DNA of 64,000 nt. Source: Pseudomonas sp. P8_229 (GTDB lineage Bacteria > Pseudomonadota > Gammaproteobacteria > Pseudomonadales > Pseudomonadaceae). The notes under the pieces were generated by a model. That model made no database searches and had not been told where the DNA came from. It saw only the letters and a list, made by a program, of their open reading frames with translations. The DNA is taken from contig NZ_CP125378.1 in assembly GCF_034008635.1 (NCBI RefSeq), positions 2,842,001 to 2,906,000 of the forward strand, written 5' to 3'. The position numbers and the translations under genes were made by a program. This document shows, piece by piece, positions 9,724 to 19,158 of this stretch; within the stretch, counting starts at the first letter, position 1, and every line of letters starts with the position of its first letter.

Positions 9724-9741
9724 CGATAACTATGTACCACC
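9724..9741 (+). promoter_or_regulatory. Promoter-like segment of the first giant gene, shared with the second
   Basis: CGATAACTATGTACCACC lies just after the preceding terminator and 84 bp before the start codon. The second giant gene has TATATATATCTACCACC in the same place. The shared TAT-N-TACCACC looks like a -10 region plus start site common to both genes. Confidence 0.4.
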
Positions 9742-9824
9742 TGCCGCCATCGCCACGGCCATAACTTGCTGTCGTCCGGCGCTGTCCATCGCAGCGGCCG
9801 CTAACGTCAGACAAGGATACGGTC

Positions 9825-12800
9825 ATGCCAGAAAAACCGGCGCCCAGCGCCATTGATGTACTCAGCCAACTGGTGAGCGGCCCCTCGCTCAGTGAGGTGG
9901 CCGCGAATGCCTTGCACCCTGCCCTTGCAAAGTCGTACCCGCGACAGGACATCGATCCGGCATTGGCAATGATTGCCACGCCGACCTGGCGGTCCGACGG
10001 ACACAAAGTCGTGGCGGGCCCCTACCATTTCGAGTCGCTCACCGATGCACTGGTGCGGCTGACCCTGTCTGGCACCGCGATCACACTCATGGACGGCGAA
10101 CATTTTCTCACCGAACAACCGGACGTCATGCCTTGCGTCCAGTTACCCGTAGACATCAAAGCGATTGGCGCCTTGCTCAACGAACTCGCTCCGCTGCTGC
10201 TCACGGCGCTGGAAGAGCAGCAGATCGACTACTGGAACGAAACCATCAGCCCTTCCGTACCGCGCTGGCACCAACTTTCAGAGACCTTGCAGCAGGTGTG
10301 GAACGTCAGCGCCGACAACGGTTGGGATGCCGATCAACGAGCAATGGCGCTTGGCGTTTTCAACAACCCGGATAAAACCGCACGGGCGCTCAAGGACATC
10401 TATCAGACCCGCACCTGCCTGATCGATCTTGATCTGGGCGAAACCACCGACCGTACCCATCTCAATGTCCTCGACACAGCCGTTCTGATCGGCAGCAAAG
10501 GCGCGCGGACAATTATCCTCACGCATTCGGTCCCTCAGGGTTTCCAATGCTTCGACAGTTTCACCGACCTGGAAAAGTCGTTGCAGTGGCCTTTGGAACC
10601 GGGCGCCGAGACGATCCACGTGCAATGGCGGCTGTTCGAGCCAACAGGTAATTTTTTCGATCAACAAGCCTGCGCACTGATTGCGCTGGAAGCCCAGGCA
10701 ATCGGTGAGGTCGATTTTTTCAAGCGCCGTAATGATTCGATTGCTCTCGCCCATCTGGGCAGCGGCGCCAGTCCGGCCGCCGGCGAATCAAACCTTTCCC
10801 GCCGCTTCACCCACACCGAACACGCCCTGCCGTCCTGGCTGGACAATGCCTGCGCCGCAGACCAGACCCGCTACAGCCGGCACCTGCTGGATCTGGTCGC
10901 CGTGCAGCAGCAGAGTTCGGGGAAGACGTTTCAAAATGAAATTCCCGACATTCAGACATTTACCCTGGACCAGCTGAGAAAGGCGATCAACCGAGCTCCG
11001 ACCCAGAGCTTCAAGCTGCAGGATGTGGAAATAACCGATACCAGCGTGGTGGTCTGGGGCACGTTTGTCGCACCGCAGCAGCCGCAGACCCTGACCTTGT
11101 CCGTGGTCGATCTGGCGCTGCAGAATCTGGCCGGTTTGCCACTCGGTGACCTGTCGGTGGGCTATCGCAACAGCAAGACACCGGTGCCTGTATGGATGAC
11201 CGCCACGTACCTGAAAAACCTGGTCACTGCGGTCGATATCGGCAAGACCTATCCGCAGTTGCTTGAGCAACGCCTGGTCAAAGACAAGACCCAGGCTGCA
11301 CGCCTGCAGCAGCTTTACAGTCGACAATTGCCCGTTGAGTTGTCGTTGCTGGCGCTGCAACACAAGATCCGCGGCGAAGCAGGCGTTGATGAGCAAGGTT
11401 ATCGCTACGTCGTGGCGGCGCTGGCCACAGAGTCGGCAGACAGACGCGTAGACGGCGAGGACATCGTCGTGCGCCCGCTGGCATTCATCACCGGCGACAA
11501 GGCCGGCAAGAGCCCGGACGACGTGCTCAACATGTTCGTGATCGGCCCACGCGATGCGCACAAGGGTCCGTGCCTGCTCTATCGTCCGTTGTTCGATGCA
11601 CCGCTGCTGCAATACCCTTCAAAGGCAAATCTGCTGTATGCGCTCAAGCATTCGAACACTCTGCGCCAGTCGGTACTGGCCTGGTTGCCGGACAGCGTAC
11701 GCTTCGATTATTCGCAATACGTTTTTCCCGGAAGCCTGCCTTCGGTCTGGACCCTGCCGCAACTGTTGATTGACCCCGGTTCGGCTTCAGATAACCGGGC
11801 AGGCGTGACACTGGGTAACCGCGTGATCGAGCCGGACGTACTGGCAAATCTGTTCAAAGCCAACGCCGACGCACTGATCACCTTGGCCGATCGCGTGTCC
11901 GTGTCGAATGTCGAGGCACGCTGGGCGACGCTCAAGCGCGGCGGCTGGGCGTTGTTCAATGCGGCGCTGCCATTTCTGGGGCGTAGCGTCGGCACTGCGG
12001 CGTGGATCTGGCAAATCATGGACGACCTGCAAGAAGTCACCGATGCGCAAAACCAGCAGCAACCCGTGGCATGGACCGCACTGACCGACATCCTGCTGTC
12101 GCTGGGTATGGCGCTCGCGCATCGAGCGGCGACACGCGAGCAACCGCAACGAGCCTCATCTGTCGCCCTACCAGAGAAAATCCCCTCCGGCAGTAAACCT
12201 GTCGCGCCCGCCAGCATTCGCTTCAGTCGCCTCGCGGATATCAGTGGCGCTGAACTGCCAGGCAATCACGAGTTGTCGCTGCACGTGCTGGGTGCACTGG
12301 AACAATCAGCCTCGAGCCTGGGCACGATACTCGACAGCCTGAAAGTAAGCCGACCGGAACCCTTGGCAGCAGCAGCGACCGAGGGCGCATACCGTCACCT
12401 TTGCAGTGCCGGGCAAAAGTGGTACGCCGAGGTCGGCGAACGCTGGTTCGAAGTTGCTCTTAATGACAATGAAGATGTGCAGATCATCGACACGCGCCAG
12501 CAACCGACGCGCACCGGGCCGCTGTTGATCGCCAATGCGCGAGGGCAATGGTTTGTCGATTTACGCTTGCGTCTGCGCGCCGGCGGCCTCAACAGTCAAC
12601 GCGCAAAACTGCGCAAGCAGAACGCCGAACAATTGCGGCAGATAAAACGCGACATTGCTGTATTCGATGCAGGCCTGGCCGGCAAGCACAGCGAGATGGT
12701 CAACGCAAGACAAGCCATGCTGGAGGCTACCGCACCAGATGCTGAAGGCGCCCGTCAGGCGTTTCTCGACACGCTTGATACTCAGGTAAAGGAGTACAGC

Positions 12801-14402
12801 CCCCATATCGACAGCCTGAAGGCACTGAATCTTCTCGAAGCGGTACCCAACTATCGCAGCGCAATGCTCGAACGACTTTCCTCGCAATTGTTCCTCATGC
12901 AGAACTGGATCGATGAGACCTACGTAGCCTTTCGCGAGAATCTGGCACAGACGCTCGAGCTGCTTGACGAGGACCCCATCGAAGCCACAGAAGACCGTTC
13001 CGAACCTTTCGAAAAGATGTCTGACCTGACGCAGGGCATCATCGACAAAATCGAATTTGCCCATACCCGTTTCGCCGAGTTGAACCTGCTTGGCAAAGAA
13101 GCCGTTGATGTCGCCCGACACTACAAAGCCAGGCTGCCGAAGTTCTCGCTGGAAGACTTGAAGCTGCTGCAAATCACTCTGGGTCAGGAGCTATGTCTGT
13201 CGGCCGCTGAGGGAGAATCTCGCGAAGCAGCACGTACCGCCCTGGAAAATCTCGTCGAGGATGCCTCTCTGAACATTCAGAGCGTGCTCGACTTGAGCGC
13301 CGAAGAAAGTTTCAACCAGCTCGGTGAGCGCGTGGAAGCGATGAACAATCTGGTGGAACAGTTCGACGTCATCGACCAGCGGTTTGGCGACCTTGTCAGT
13401 GAATATCCGCAGTATCTGGTCAGCGAACGCCTCGAGCAGGTAAAACGCCACGTCGGCGGATTTCAACAGGATGCCGTACAGCAGCTTTCCAACCTGTTGC
13501 GCGAACAACGCCTGGTAGAGCCCGTTGCCGGGCCATCAAAATCGTCGACGCCGCCGGTGCGTAAAATCATCAAGACTCGCTACAAAGGCACACTGGTCGG
13601 TCAGCCCAGGCGCAGTGGTGGTGGGCAGGATGGCGATCTGGTCGACGTCGTGGCGCCATTGACCGGTAAAGTGATTGCTACCTTTCACGAGAAAACCCCG
13701 GGCAACTGGGTCGAGAGAGTTCCCGCCAAACCGGTCGCATTACCAAAGCCAGGTCCTGGGCTCTCTAAGAGCCTGCAGGGCGCCAGGGAATTACTCGACG
13801 AACTGCCAGCCTTCAGGCAGCGCACCCAGTCACACATCGCACGGGCGCAACGCAATCCCATTGAGATCGAGGAGATCTATTACCTGCACGCCACGCGCCT
13901 GCGCGATGCCATGGATAAGATCGACAAGGCACTCACCTCAGGCAATCACGTCGAAAGCAAAACCGCTTCCGCTACCGAAGTGCGCCAGCAACTCGAAAGC
14001 GAAGCCACGGCACTTTATGCCAGAGGTCGAGCGGCCCGGATCGAAATCACCAAACAACAGGCGCCGACTGCTGCGCGAGTCGAATGGTTGTACAGCAAGC
14101 AGGAGGTGACGATTACTCGATCCACCGAACGCCGCCGGCTCAAAGGCCCGCGCAAAGACTACCTGCTCGAATACCCGATTCTCGACAAACAGAGCGGTAA
14201 AGTCCTGTGGTACGCCCACTTTCACTACGCCAACCTTGACGATCCGTTGCCGTCATTCACCGCCGCGCATTTGAAAACCGTCGAGCAGCGCCGGCTGGGC
14301 GGTGCCTTTGTCGAGCGTGAGGGCCGCAGTAATCAGGAATTGATCGCCATCCACCGCAGCGCCATAAGCCATACCCAGGCCGCTACATTGTTCTTTTCCT
14401 GA
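9825..14402 (+). CDS. Giant dermonecrotic-toxin-like protein, copy 1
   Basis: The 1,525-residue protein has no signal peptide. Its layout resembles Pseudomonas proteins annotated as dermonecrotic-toxin/DUF6543-type; this is recognised from memory, not searched. Residues 1-650 form a conserved N-terminal region shared with the next gene (DGEHFLT, QIDYWN, VDEQGYRYV, GPCLLYRPLFDAPL, FDYSQYVF). A hydrophobic helix lies near 705-730 (GGWALFNAALPFLGRSVGTA). A GERWFEV / LRLRLRAGG module follows at about 870-930, then a mostly helical segment, a small beta-rich insert near 1250-1300 (RYKGTLVGQPRRSGG) missing from copy 2, and a conserved C-terminal domain (about 1430-1490; KDYLLEYPILD, LWYAHFHY, FTAAHLKT). 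No secretion system, chaperone or immunity gene is adjacent. The molecular activity is not known. Confidence 0.8.
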   Translation: MPEKPAPSAIDVLSQLVSGPSLSEVAANALHPALAKSYPRQDIDPALAMIATPTWRSDGHKVVAGPYHFESLTDALVRLTLSGTAITLMDGEHFLTEQPDVMPCVQLPVDIKAIGALLNELAPLLLTALEEQQIDYWNETISPSVPRWHQLSETLQQVWNVSADNGWDADQRAMALGVFNNPDKTARALKDIYQTRTCLIDLDLGETTDRTHLNVLDTAVLIGSKGARTIILTHSVPQGFQCFDSFTDLEKSLQWPLEPGAETIHVQWRLFEPTGNFFDQQACALIALEAQAIGEVDFFKRRNDSIALAHLGSGASPAAGESNLSRRFTHTEHALPSWLDNACAADQTRYSRHLLDLVAVQQQSSGKTFQNEIPDIQTFTLDQLRKAINRAPTQSFKLQDVEITDTSVVVWGTFVAPQQPQTLTLSVVDLALQNLAGLPLGDLSVGYRNSKTPVPVWMTATYLKNLVTAVDIGKTYPQLLEQRLVKDKTQAARLQQLYSRQLPVELSLLALQHKIRGEAGVDEQGYRYVVAALATESADRRVDGEDIVVRPLAFITGDKAGKSPDDVLNMFVIGPRDAHKGPCLLYRPLFDAPLLQYPSKANLLYALKHSNTLRQSVLAWLPDSVRFDYSQYVFPGSLPSVWTLPQLLIDPGSASDNRAGVTLGNRVIEPDVLANLFKANADALITLADRVSVSNVEARWATLKRGGWALFNAALPFLGRSVGTAAWIWQIMDDLQEVTDAQNQQQPVAWTALTDILLSLGMALAHRAATREQPQRASSVALPEKIPSGSKPVAPASIRFSRLADISGAELPGNHELSLHVLGALEQSASSLGTILDSLKVSRPEPLAAAATEGAYRHLCSAGQKWYAEVGERWFEVALNDNEDVQIIDTRQQPTRTGPLLIANARGQWFVDLRLRLRAGGLNSQRAKLRKQNAEQLRQIKRDIAVFDAGLAGKHSEMVNARQAMLEATAPDAEGARQAFLDTLDTQVKEYSPHIDSLKALNLLEAVPNYRSAMLERLSSQLFLMQNWIDETYVAFRENLAQTLELLDEDPIEATEDRSEPFEKMSDLTQGIIDKIEFAHTRFAELNLLGKEAVDVARHYKARLPKFSLEDLKLLQITLGQELCLSAAEGESREAARTALENLVEDASLNIQSVLDLSAEESFNQLGERVEAMNNLVEQFDVIDQRFGDLVSEYPQYLVSERLEQVKRHVGGFQQDAVQQLSNLLREQRLVEPVAGPSKSSTPPVRKIIKTRYKGTLVGQPRRSGGGQDGDLVDVVAPLTGKVIATFHEKTPGNWVERVPAKPVALPKPGPGLSKSLQGARELLDELPAFRQRTQSHIARAQRNPIEIEEIYYLHATRLRDAMDKIDKALTSGNHVESKTASATEVRQQLESEATALYARGRAARIEITKQQAPTAARVEWLYSKQEVTITRSTERRRLKGPRKDYLLEYPILDKQSGKVLWYAHFHYANLDDPLPSFTAAHLKTVEQRRLGGAFVEREGRSNQELIAIHRSAISHTQAATLFFS

Positions 14403-14421
14403 TCACTCAACCGGATCAATC

Positions 14422-14445
14422 GCCCGCCATGTGCGGGCTTTTTTT
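14422..14445 (+). terminator. Terminator between the two giant genes
   Basis: The stem GCCCGC / GCGGGC with loop CATGT is followed by seven T, 19 nt after the first stop codon. It implies that the second gene needs its own promoter. Confidence 0.88.
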
Positions 14446-14450
14446 CATCC

Positions 14451-14467
14451 TATATATATCTACCACC
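14451..14467 (+). promoter_or_regulatory. Promoter-like segment of the second giant gene
   Basis: TATATATATCTACCACC directly follows the terminator, 79 bp before the ATG, and matches the segment ahead of copy 1. Confidence 0.45.
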
Positions 14468-14545
14468 CGCGCTATTGGACGCCTCGCTAATGTCCGTGGC
14501 AGGCGGCATTTGCCGACCGTCCACCTTCTAACCGGTGCCTGACCA

Positions 14546-17500
14546 ATGAGTGAAACCAACCGAACGATCATCGCCCCGCCGCTGCTCAAAAAAAGCCGAC
14601 TGGTGGAACAGACCAGCAGCGGGCCGACCTTGCAAGAGGCTGCTGTAGAGATGCTGCGCAAGGCCCTGAAGACCACCCTTGCGCAATTGCAGATCGATCC
14701 GGACGACATCATGTTGATGACGCCTGTCTGGTATCAGCAAGGGCAAAAACTGCTCAGTCACAGCAGCCAATTCGAATCACTGCCCCACGTACTGGCGCGC
14801 CTGGCGTTTACCGGCGAGACCGCCAACTACATAGAAGGCGAACACTTTCTGACGGTGGCACCCGAGATGGAAGACCCGGTCCATTTACCCGTCGGTATGG
14901 ATGCAATCAGTACAATGCTCAATGAAAACGCGCCGGCATTGTTTCTCGCTTTCGCTCAAAGCCAGTTGGACTACTGGAATGCCACCGAAGAACAAGTACC
15001 GCGCTGGCAACACTTGGCTGACACCCTGAAAGCAACGCTGAATGTGCAGTCAATCGCAGGCTGGGATGCCAACGAATGCAGCCTGGCACGTCATGTCTCG
15101 GCATTTCCGGACAAGGCTTCGCGCGCAACAACGCATGCAGGTCTGTCGGATGTGCGCGCCAGCCTGATCGATCTCGACTTCGCCTTCGAGTTGGCGGAAG
15201 GCAATCAGACCCGCCACCTGATGGTCGCCGGCGCACTGGTGTTGACGGCGAAGCTGGGCAGCCGGGAACTGGTCACGATGTACACCATCGATGAAGGCTT
15301 TGAATCGTTCAGCTCCCTGGCGGAACTGGGCGCCACCCTGCCTGAACGAATCGACATGGATCTGAGTGGTCAGACCTTGAAATGGCGATTGTATGAACCC
15401 GATGGCAATATCTTTGACGCGTTGGTCCGGGCACTGGTGAGCTGCCAGATCGATTCGATCGACGCGCTTGACCCGATGAGCCGCTCGCCGCTGATAAGGT
15501 TCATTTCCCCCCAAGAGCACGGCGGTCATGAAGAAATAGCCAATGATCCGCGTGCCGGGGTTCTCGACGAGGCCATCCCCGACTGGCTGATTACCGGATC
15601 ACTGGACGATATCCAGGCCTACAGCGGTTACCTGACAGAACTGGGCAGGCTGAGAGACGCCGACAGCGATGCCTTCGACGTCAACAAGATTGCGCTTATC
15701 GCCGACTATGCCCAGCAGCAAATGCGCGACGCCATTATCGCCGCCAAGCCCGCCAAAGAGCCTGCGCTACTGCGTCCGGATCAACTACGGATCACCGTCA
15801 CCCAGAGCTTCGAGGCCGGCGGATTGACCTTGCCCGATCCTTTCAGCACTCGCGTGCAGACACTTGGCGAATTCGCTCTGCATAACACCCGACCCTACCT
15901 CGCCAAGGTCGCCTACGCTGACGCGGCGCCCACGCCGGGCTGGCTGACCCTGGATCTGCTGGTGCGCCTGGCAGGCGAGGTCGACATCGGCAAAAACTAT
16001 CCGAAACTGATCAAGACCAGCTTGATCGACGATGCGTCTCAGGCGCGGCTTTACCAGACCCGCTACTGCCAACAGTTACCCCTGTTGCTGCCGCTGCTGG
16101 CGCTGGAATGCAAACTCAAGCGCCAGGGCGATGTCGACGAGCAGGGTTATCGCCAGGTTCGCCAGTTGATCAAATCGATTGCCGACAACCGCGCCGTCGC
16201 TGACTGGCCGGTGCAAATCCGTCCCTTGGCGTTTATGCCGCGCTTTCGCCCGGGCAGCACTCCCGACACCGTTGCGAACATGTACATCATCGGGCCACCT
16301 GCGGGTAAGGACGGCCCCTGCCTGCTTTATCGGCCACTACTCGATCAACCGTTGCGGCAGTTTCCCTCCGCGCAGAACATGCTGTATGCGTTCTACCAAT
16401 CCGGCGAACTGCGTGACTCGGTACTGGCCTGGCTGCCCAACCGATCCTTGAGTTTCGACTACGCCCAATACGTTTTTTCCAGCGGGCTGCCCTCGCCCTG
16501 GACCATCACCGAACTGGCTTTCGAACCTTTCATCCACCTTGACCTGACGGCGGCCGTGACTCTCGCCGACACACCAATGAGCGGCGACATCTACAAGACC
16601 CTGTTCACCAGCCACAGCCAGGCACTGGCTGATCTTGCCGATCGCCAGTCGACCTCCAATGCCGAGCGCCGCTGGGCGATCCTGGCAGACAGCGGCTGGG
16701 CGATATTCGGCGTCGCGGCCAATTTTCTCAGCGGTCCGGCCGGCACCGCTGTCTGGGTCTGGCAAACCATCAGCCAGATCCAGCAGGCGCTGGATGCCCG
16801 CGACCAGGGGGATACGTCCGCTGAATGGTCATCGATCGGTGATGTTCTGCTGACGCTGGGCATTCTGCTTGGGCAGCGCATCGCTGTTCGTCGGCTTCGG
16901 CTTTTCAACCCGTGGCGTGAAAGCAAAGCGCTCAAGCATGCGTCTGGCACCGAATTGCCCCGGCCTGCGCCGCTGCTGCGCAAGGAGCCGAAAATTACGC
17001 ATGACAACACGCCCATCACTACACCATTGCCCAAGGCTCACCTTTCTTTGCTGGCGCCAGCGACACTGACGCGCATCGACTCGCAAAGCGCTTTTTTGAA
17101 AACCATCGATCATATGAAGGTGACCAAGCCCTCCCTGCCCAAAGGCGCGCGCCCCAATGCCGAGCATCTCTACGAGTCCGCAGGCAAGCTGTACGCCCAG
17201 GTAGGCGAGCGCTGGTTTCAAGTCAGCGCACAAGTCGACGAACCGGTATTCGCGCTTGATCCGGCCGACCCTGCTCACCCGGGTCTGAGCATCCGTTTCG
17301 ACACCAAAGGCGCTCGCTGGCACTGGGAACTCCGGTTGCGCCTGCGCGGCGGTGGGCCGACCGGACGTATCGAAGCACTGCGCCGCGAAAAGGCCAAACG
17401 CAAGGCTGACACGTGGAAAGAACTGCATCGGTTCATCGAACAGGAAGCCGGCCGCAAGGCCAACCTGAGCGATGCCTTGAAGCCTCTGGAAGAGGCTGAC

Positions 17501-19144
17501 GAGCAAACACCCATGTCCGATGCTGAAATCACGCTCTACATCACCAAGGCCGATGAACTCGCCAGTTCCTACACCGGGGCGCTGGCAACTCTGGAGCAGT
17601 GGCGTGAAGCCGGCGGTGCCGGGGTGTTTTATCAGTCGCAACTGATGCGCATGACAGTCGAACAGCACCGCTTCCTCAGCGGCTGGCTGCGCATGAAGCT
17701 GCGCGAATACGTAAAAATCGTCTTGCCACAGCTCAACACGGCAGAGCCAGCGCAAACCCGTTCACGCCAGGTCCAGATGACGGCGGCGCGCAACGCCATC
17801 GCCGTGAGCGACGAAATGGTCGAGCGCCTCGATCGACTGCACGCTTCGATCGAAAGGTTGAATCATCACTCCGGCGTCACTCAGAAAGTCGCTGGCGACC
17901 TCAGGAGGCTGCTGCCTTCTTTCTCGCGTAGAGACCTGCACGCCAATGAAATCGGCATGTCCATCGAACTGTCATTGCGCGAGGCACCGGACAGCGTTCT
18001 GGATCCGCTGCGGTTGTTGATTGTGCCGGCTTTCGAGGGCGCGGCCGACGCCGGACATGCTTTGATCGAACGACGCAACACGGCGCAACCCGCCGAGACA
18101 CAAGCACTGGCTGTGGTGAGGCTCAGTGCATTGGTCGACCGTCTGGCAGATGCCAAGCGGCGCCTGCAAGAGGTCTTTGACAGTTCCGCAGCGCACCTGG
18201 AAACTCAACGTTTCCAGCGGGTTCAGCAGTTGGTGAACGAGTTTCACGAATTGGCCCGTGAGCGCCTGCTCCAGGCATTGCCGGAACCGGAAGAGCTTCC
18301 GGTGGCGGCGATGGCCAGACTCGAACCGGCCCCCTCGGCTTCACGTGCGGTCGGTCGGGTCAACCGCGCACGGCCACAGGTCATCGAACCTCGCAGGGCG
18401 GCTCCCGAGCCACCACCGGTGGCCGAGCAAATGCCCATCGTGCGTGCTGCGGCCAGGCGCCTGTTACCCGTAGCGGCTCTGGGCGACGAACCGCTGGTTG
18501 ACAACGCCATGTCGATGATCGCCGGGCTTGAAGCGTTCATCAAACGCCTGCGCATCGATGCGCAACGACCCTCGCGAATTCCGGCCGACATGAAGGATCT
18601 GTTCGATCAACAGGCCACTCGCCTCGATCAGGCGGCGCTGAGTGTTGATGAAATATTCGCGCGCAGACGTGCCGATTTTCCGATTGCAACCCTGAGTGCC
18701 GAACTGCGCACAGCAGCGACACGTTTGCGCCGCGAAGGCATCAGTGTCTACGGCAGTATGCTAACCGGACGCCGTCCGCGAGAAAGCTATCTGCAATGGT
18801 TGCACGAACACAATCTGGTGCAGATCGTCAGAGACGAACGTGGCCGCATTCGCACGAAACAACGCAAAGATTTTTTTCAGGAGTATCGGGTCCTCGACGT
18901 CAGCCGCCAGAACAAAACCCTATGGGTCGCGCACTTCCATTACAACAATCTGGCTGATCCGGATGAGCAGTTCACTGCCGCGCATCTGAAATTTGCCGAC
19001 AGTTATCTGCAAAATCTGTCGAGCAAATCGCGTCAAGACCTGGAGCACTTCGATGCGGTGGATAATCTGCTGCGCCGGATCGTCACTCCAGCGGTACGGG
19101 ATCTGTTTCTCCATCCGCAACATGCTGGCCCCGCAGTAGTATAA
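14546..19144 (+). CDS. Giant dermonecrotic-toxin-like protein, copy 2
   Basis: A 1,532-residue paralogue of the preceding gene in the same order of modules: N-terminal conserved region (EGEHFLT, QLDYWN, VDEQGYRQV, GPCLLYRPLLDQPL, FDYAQYVF), hydrophobic helix near 715-740 (GWAIFGVAANFLSGPAGTA), GERWFQV / LRLRLRGGG module near 890-935, helical segment, and C-terminal domain near 1430-1485 (KDFFQEYRVLD, LWVAHFHY, FTAAHLKF). In place of the beta-rich insert of copy 1 it has a proline- and arginine-rich linker (RRAAPEPPPVAEQMP). No signal peptide is present. The two copies have diverged widely outside the motifs, so the duplication is old. It ends 14 bp from the convergent MocR gene. The function is inferred only from family resemblance. 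Confidence 0.8.
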   Translation: MSETNRTIIAPPLLKKSRLVEQTSSGPTLQEAAVEMLRKALKTTLAQLQIDPDDIMLMTPVWYQQGQKLLSHSSQFESLPHVLARLAFTGETANYIEGEHFLTVAPEMEDPVHLPVGMDAISTMLNENAPALFLAFAQSQLDYWNATEEQVPRWQHLADTLKATLNVQSIAGWDANECSLARHVSAFPDKASRATTHAGLSDVRASLIDLDFAFELAEGNQTRHLMVAGALVLTAKLGSRELVTMYTIDEGFESFSSLAELGATLPERIDMDLSGQTLKWRLYEPDGNIFDALVRALVSCQIDSIDALDPMSRSPLIRFISPQEHGGHEEIANDPRAGVLDEAIPDWLITGSLDDIQAYSGYLTELGRLRDADSDAFDVNKIALIADYAQQQMRDAIIAAKPAKEPALLRPDQLRITVTQSFEAGGLTLPDPFSTRVQTLGEFALHNTRPYLAKVAYADAAPTPGWLTLDLLVRLAGEVDIGKNYPKLIKTSLIDDASQARLYQTRYCQQLPLLLPLLALECKLKRQGDVDEQGYRQVRQLIKSIADNRAVADWPVQIRPLAFMPRFRPGSTPDTVANMYIIGPPAGKDGPCLLYRPLLDQPLRQFPSAQNMLYAFYQSGELRDSVLAWLPNRSLSFDYAQYVFSSGLPSPWTITELAFEPFIHLDLTAAVTLADTPMSGDIYKTLFTSHSQALADLADRQSTSNAERRWAILADSGWAIFGVAANFLSGPAGTAVWVWQTISQIQQALDARDQGDTSAEWSSIGDVLLTLGILLGQRIAVRRLRLFNPWRESKALKHASGTELPRPAPLLRKEPKITHDNTPITTPLPKAHLSLLAPATLTRIDSQSAFLKTIDHMKVTKPSLPKGARPNAEHLYESAGKLYAQVGERWFQVSAQVDEPVFALDPADPAHPGLSIRFDTKGARWHWELRLRLRGGGPTGRIEALRREKAKRKADTWKELHRFIEQEAGRKANLSDALKPLEEADEQTPMSDAEITLYITKADELASSYTGALATLEQWREAGGAGVFYQSQLMRMTVEQHRFLSGWLRMKLREYVKIVLPQLNTAEPAQTRSRQVQMTAARNAIAVSDEMVERLDRLHASIERLNHHSGVTQKVAGDLRRLLPSFSRRDLHANEIGMSIELSLREAPDSVLDPLRLLIVPAFEGAADAGHALIERRNTAQPAETQALAVVRLSALVDRLADAKRRLQEVFDSSAAHLETQRFQRVQQLVNEFHELARERLLQALPEPEELPVAAMARLEPAPSASRAVGRVNRARPQVIEPRRAAPEPPPVAEQMPIVRAAARRLLPVAALGDEPLVDNAMSMIAGLEAFIKRLRIDAQRPSRIPADMKDLFDQQATRLDQAALSVDEIFARRRADFPIATLSAELRTAATRLRREGISVYGSMLTGRRPRESYLQWLHEHNLVQIVRDERGRIRTKQRKDFFQEYRVLDVSRQNKTLWVAHFHYNNLADPDEQFTAAHLKFADSYLQNLSSKSRQDLEHFDAVDNLLRRIVTPAVRDLFLHPQHAGPAVV

Positions 19145-19158
19145 AAACGCCGACGCGA

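Noticed and set aside
9825..19144. Prophage or recently acquired island around the giant genes
   Set aside because: No integrase, tRNA, att repeats or IS element; flanking genes and base composition look ordinary for the chromosome.
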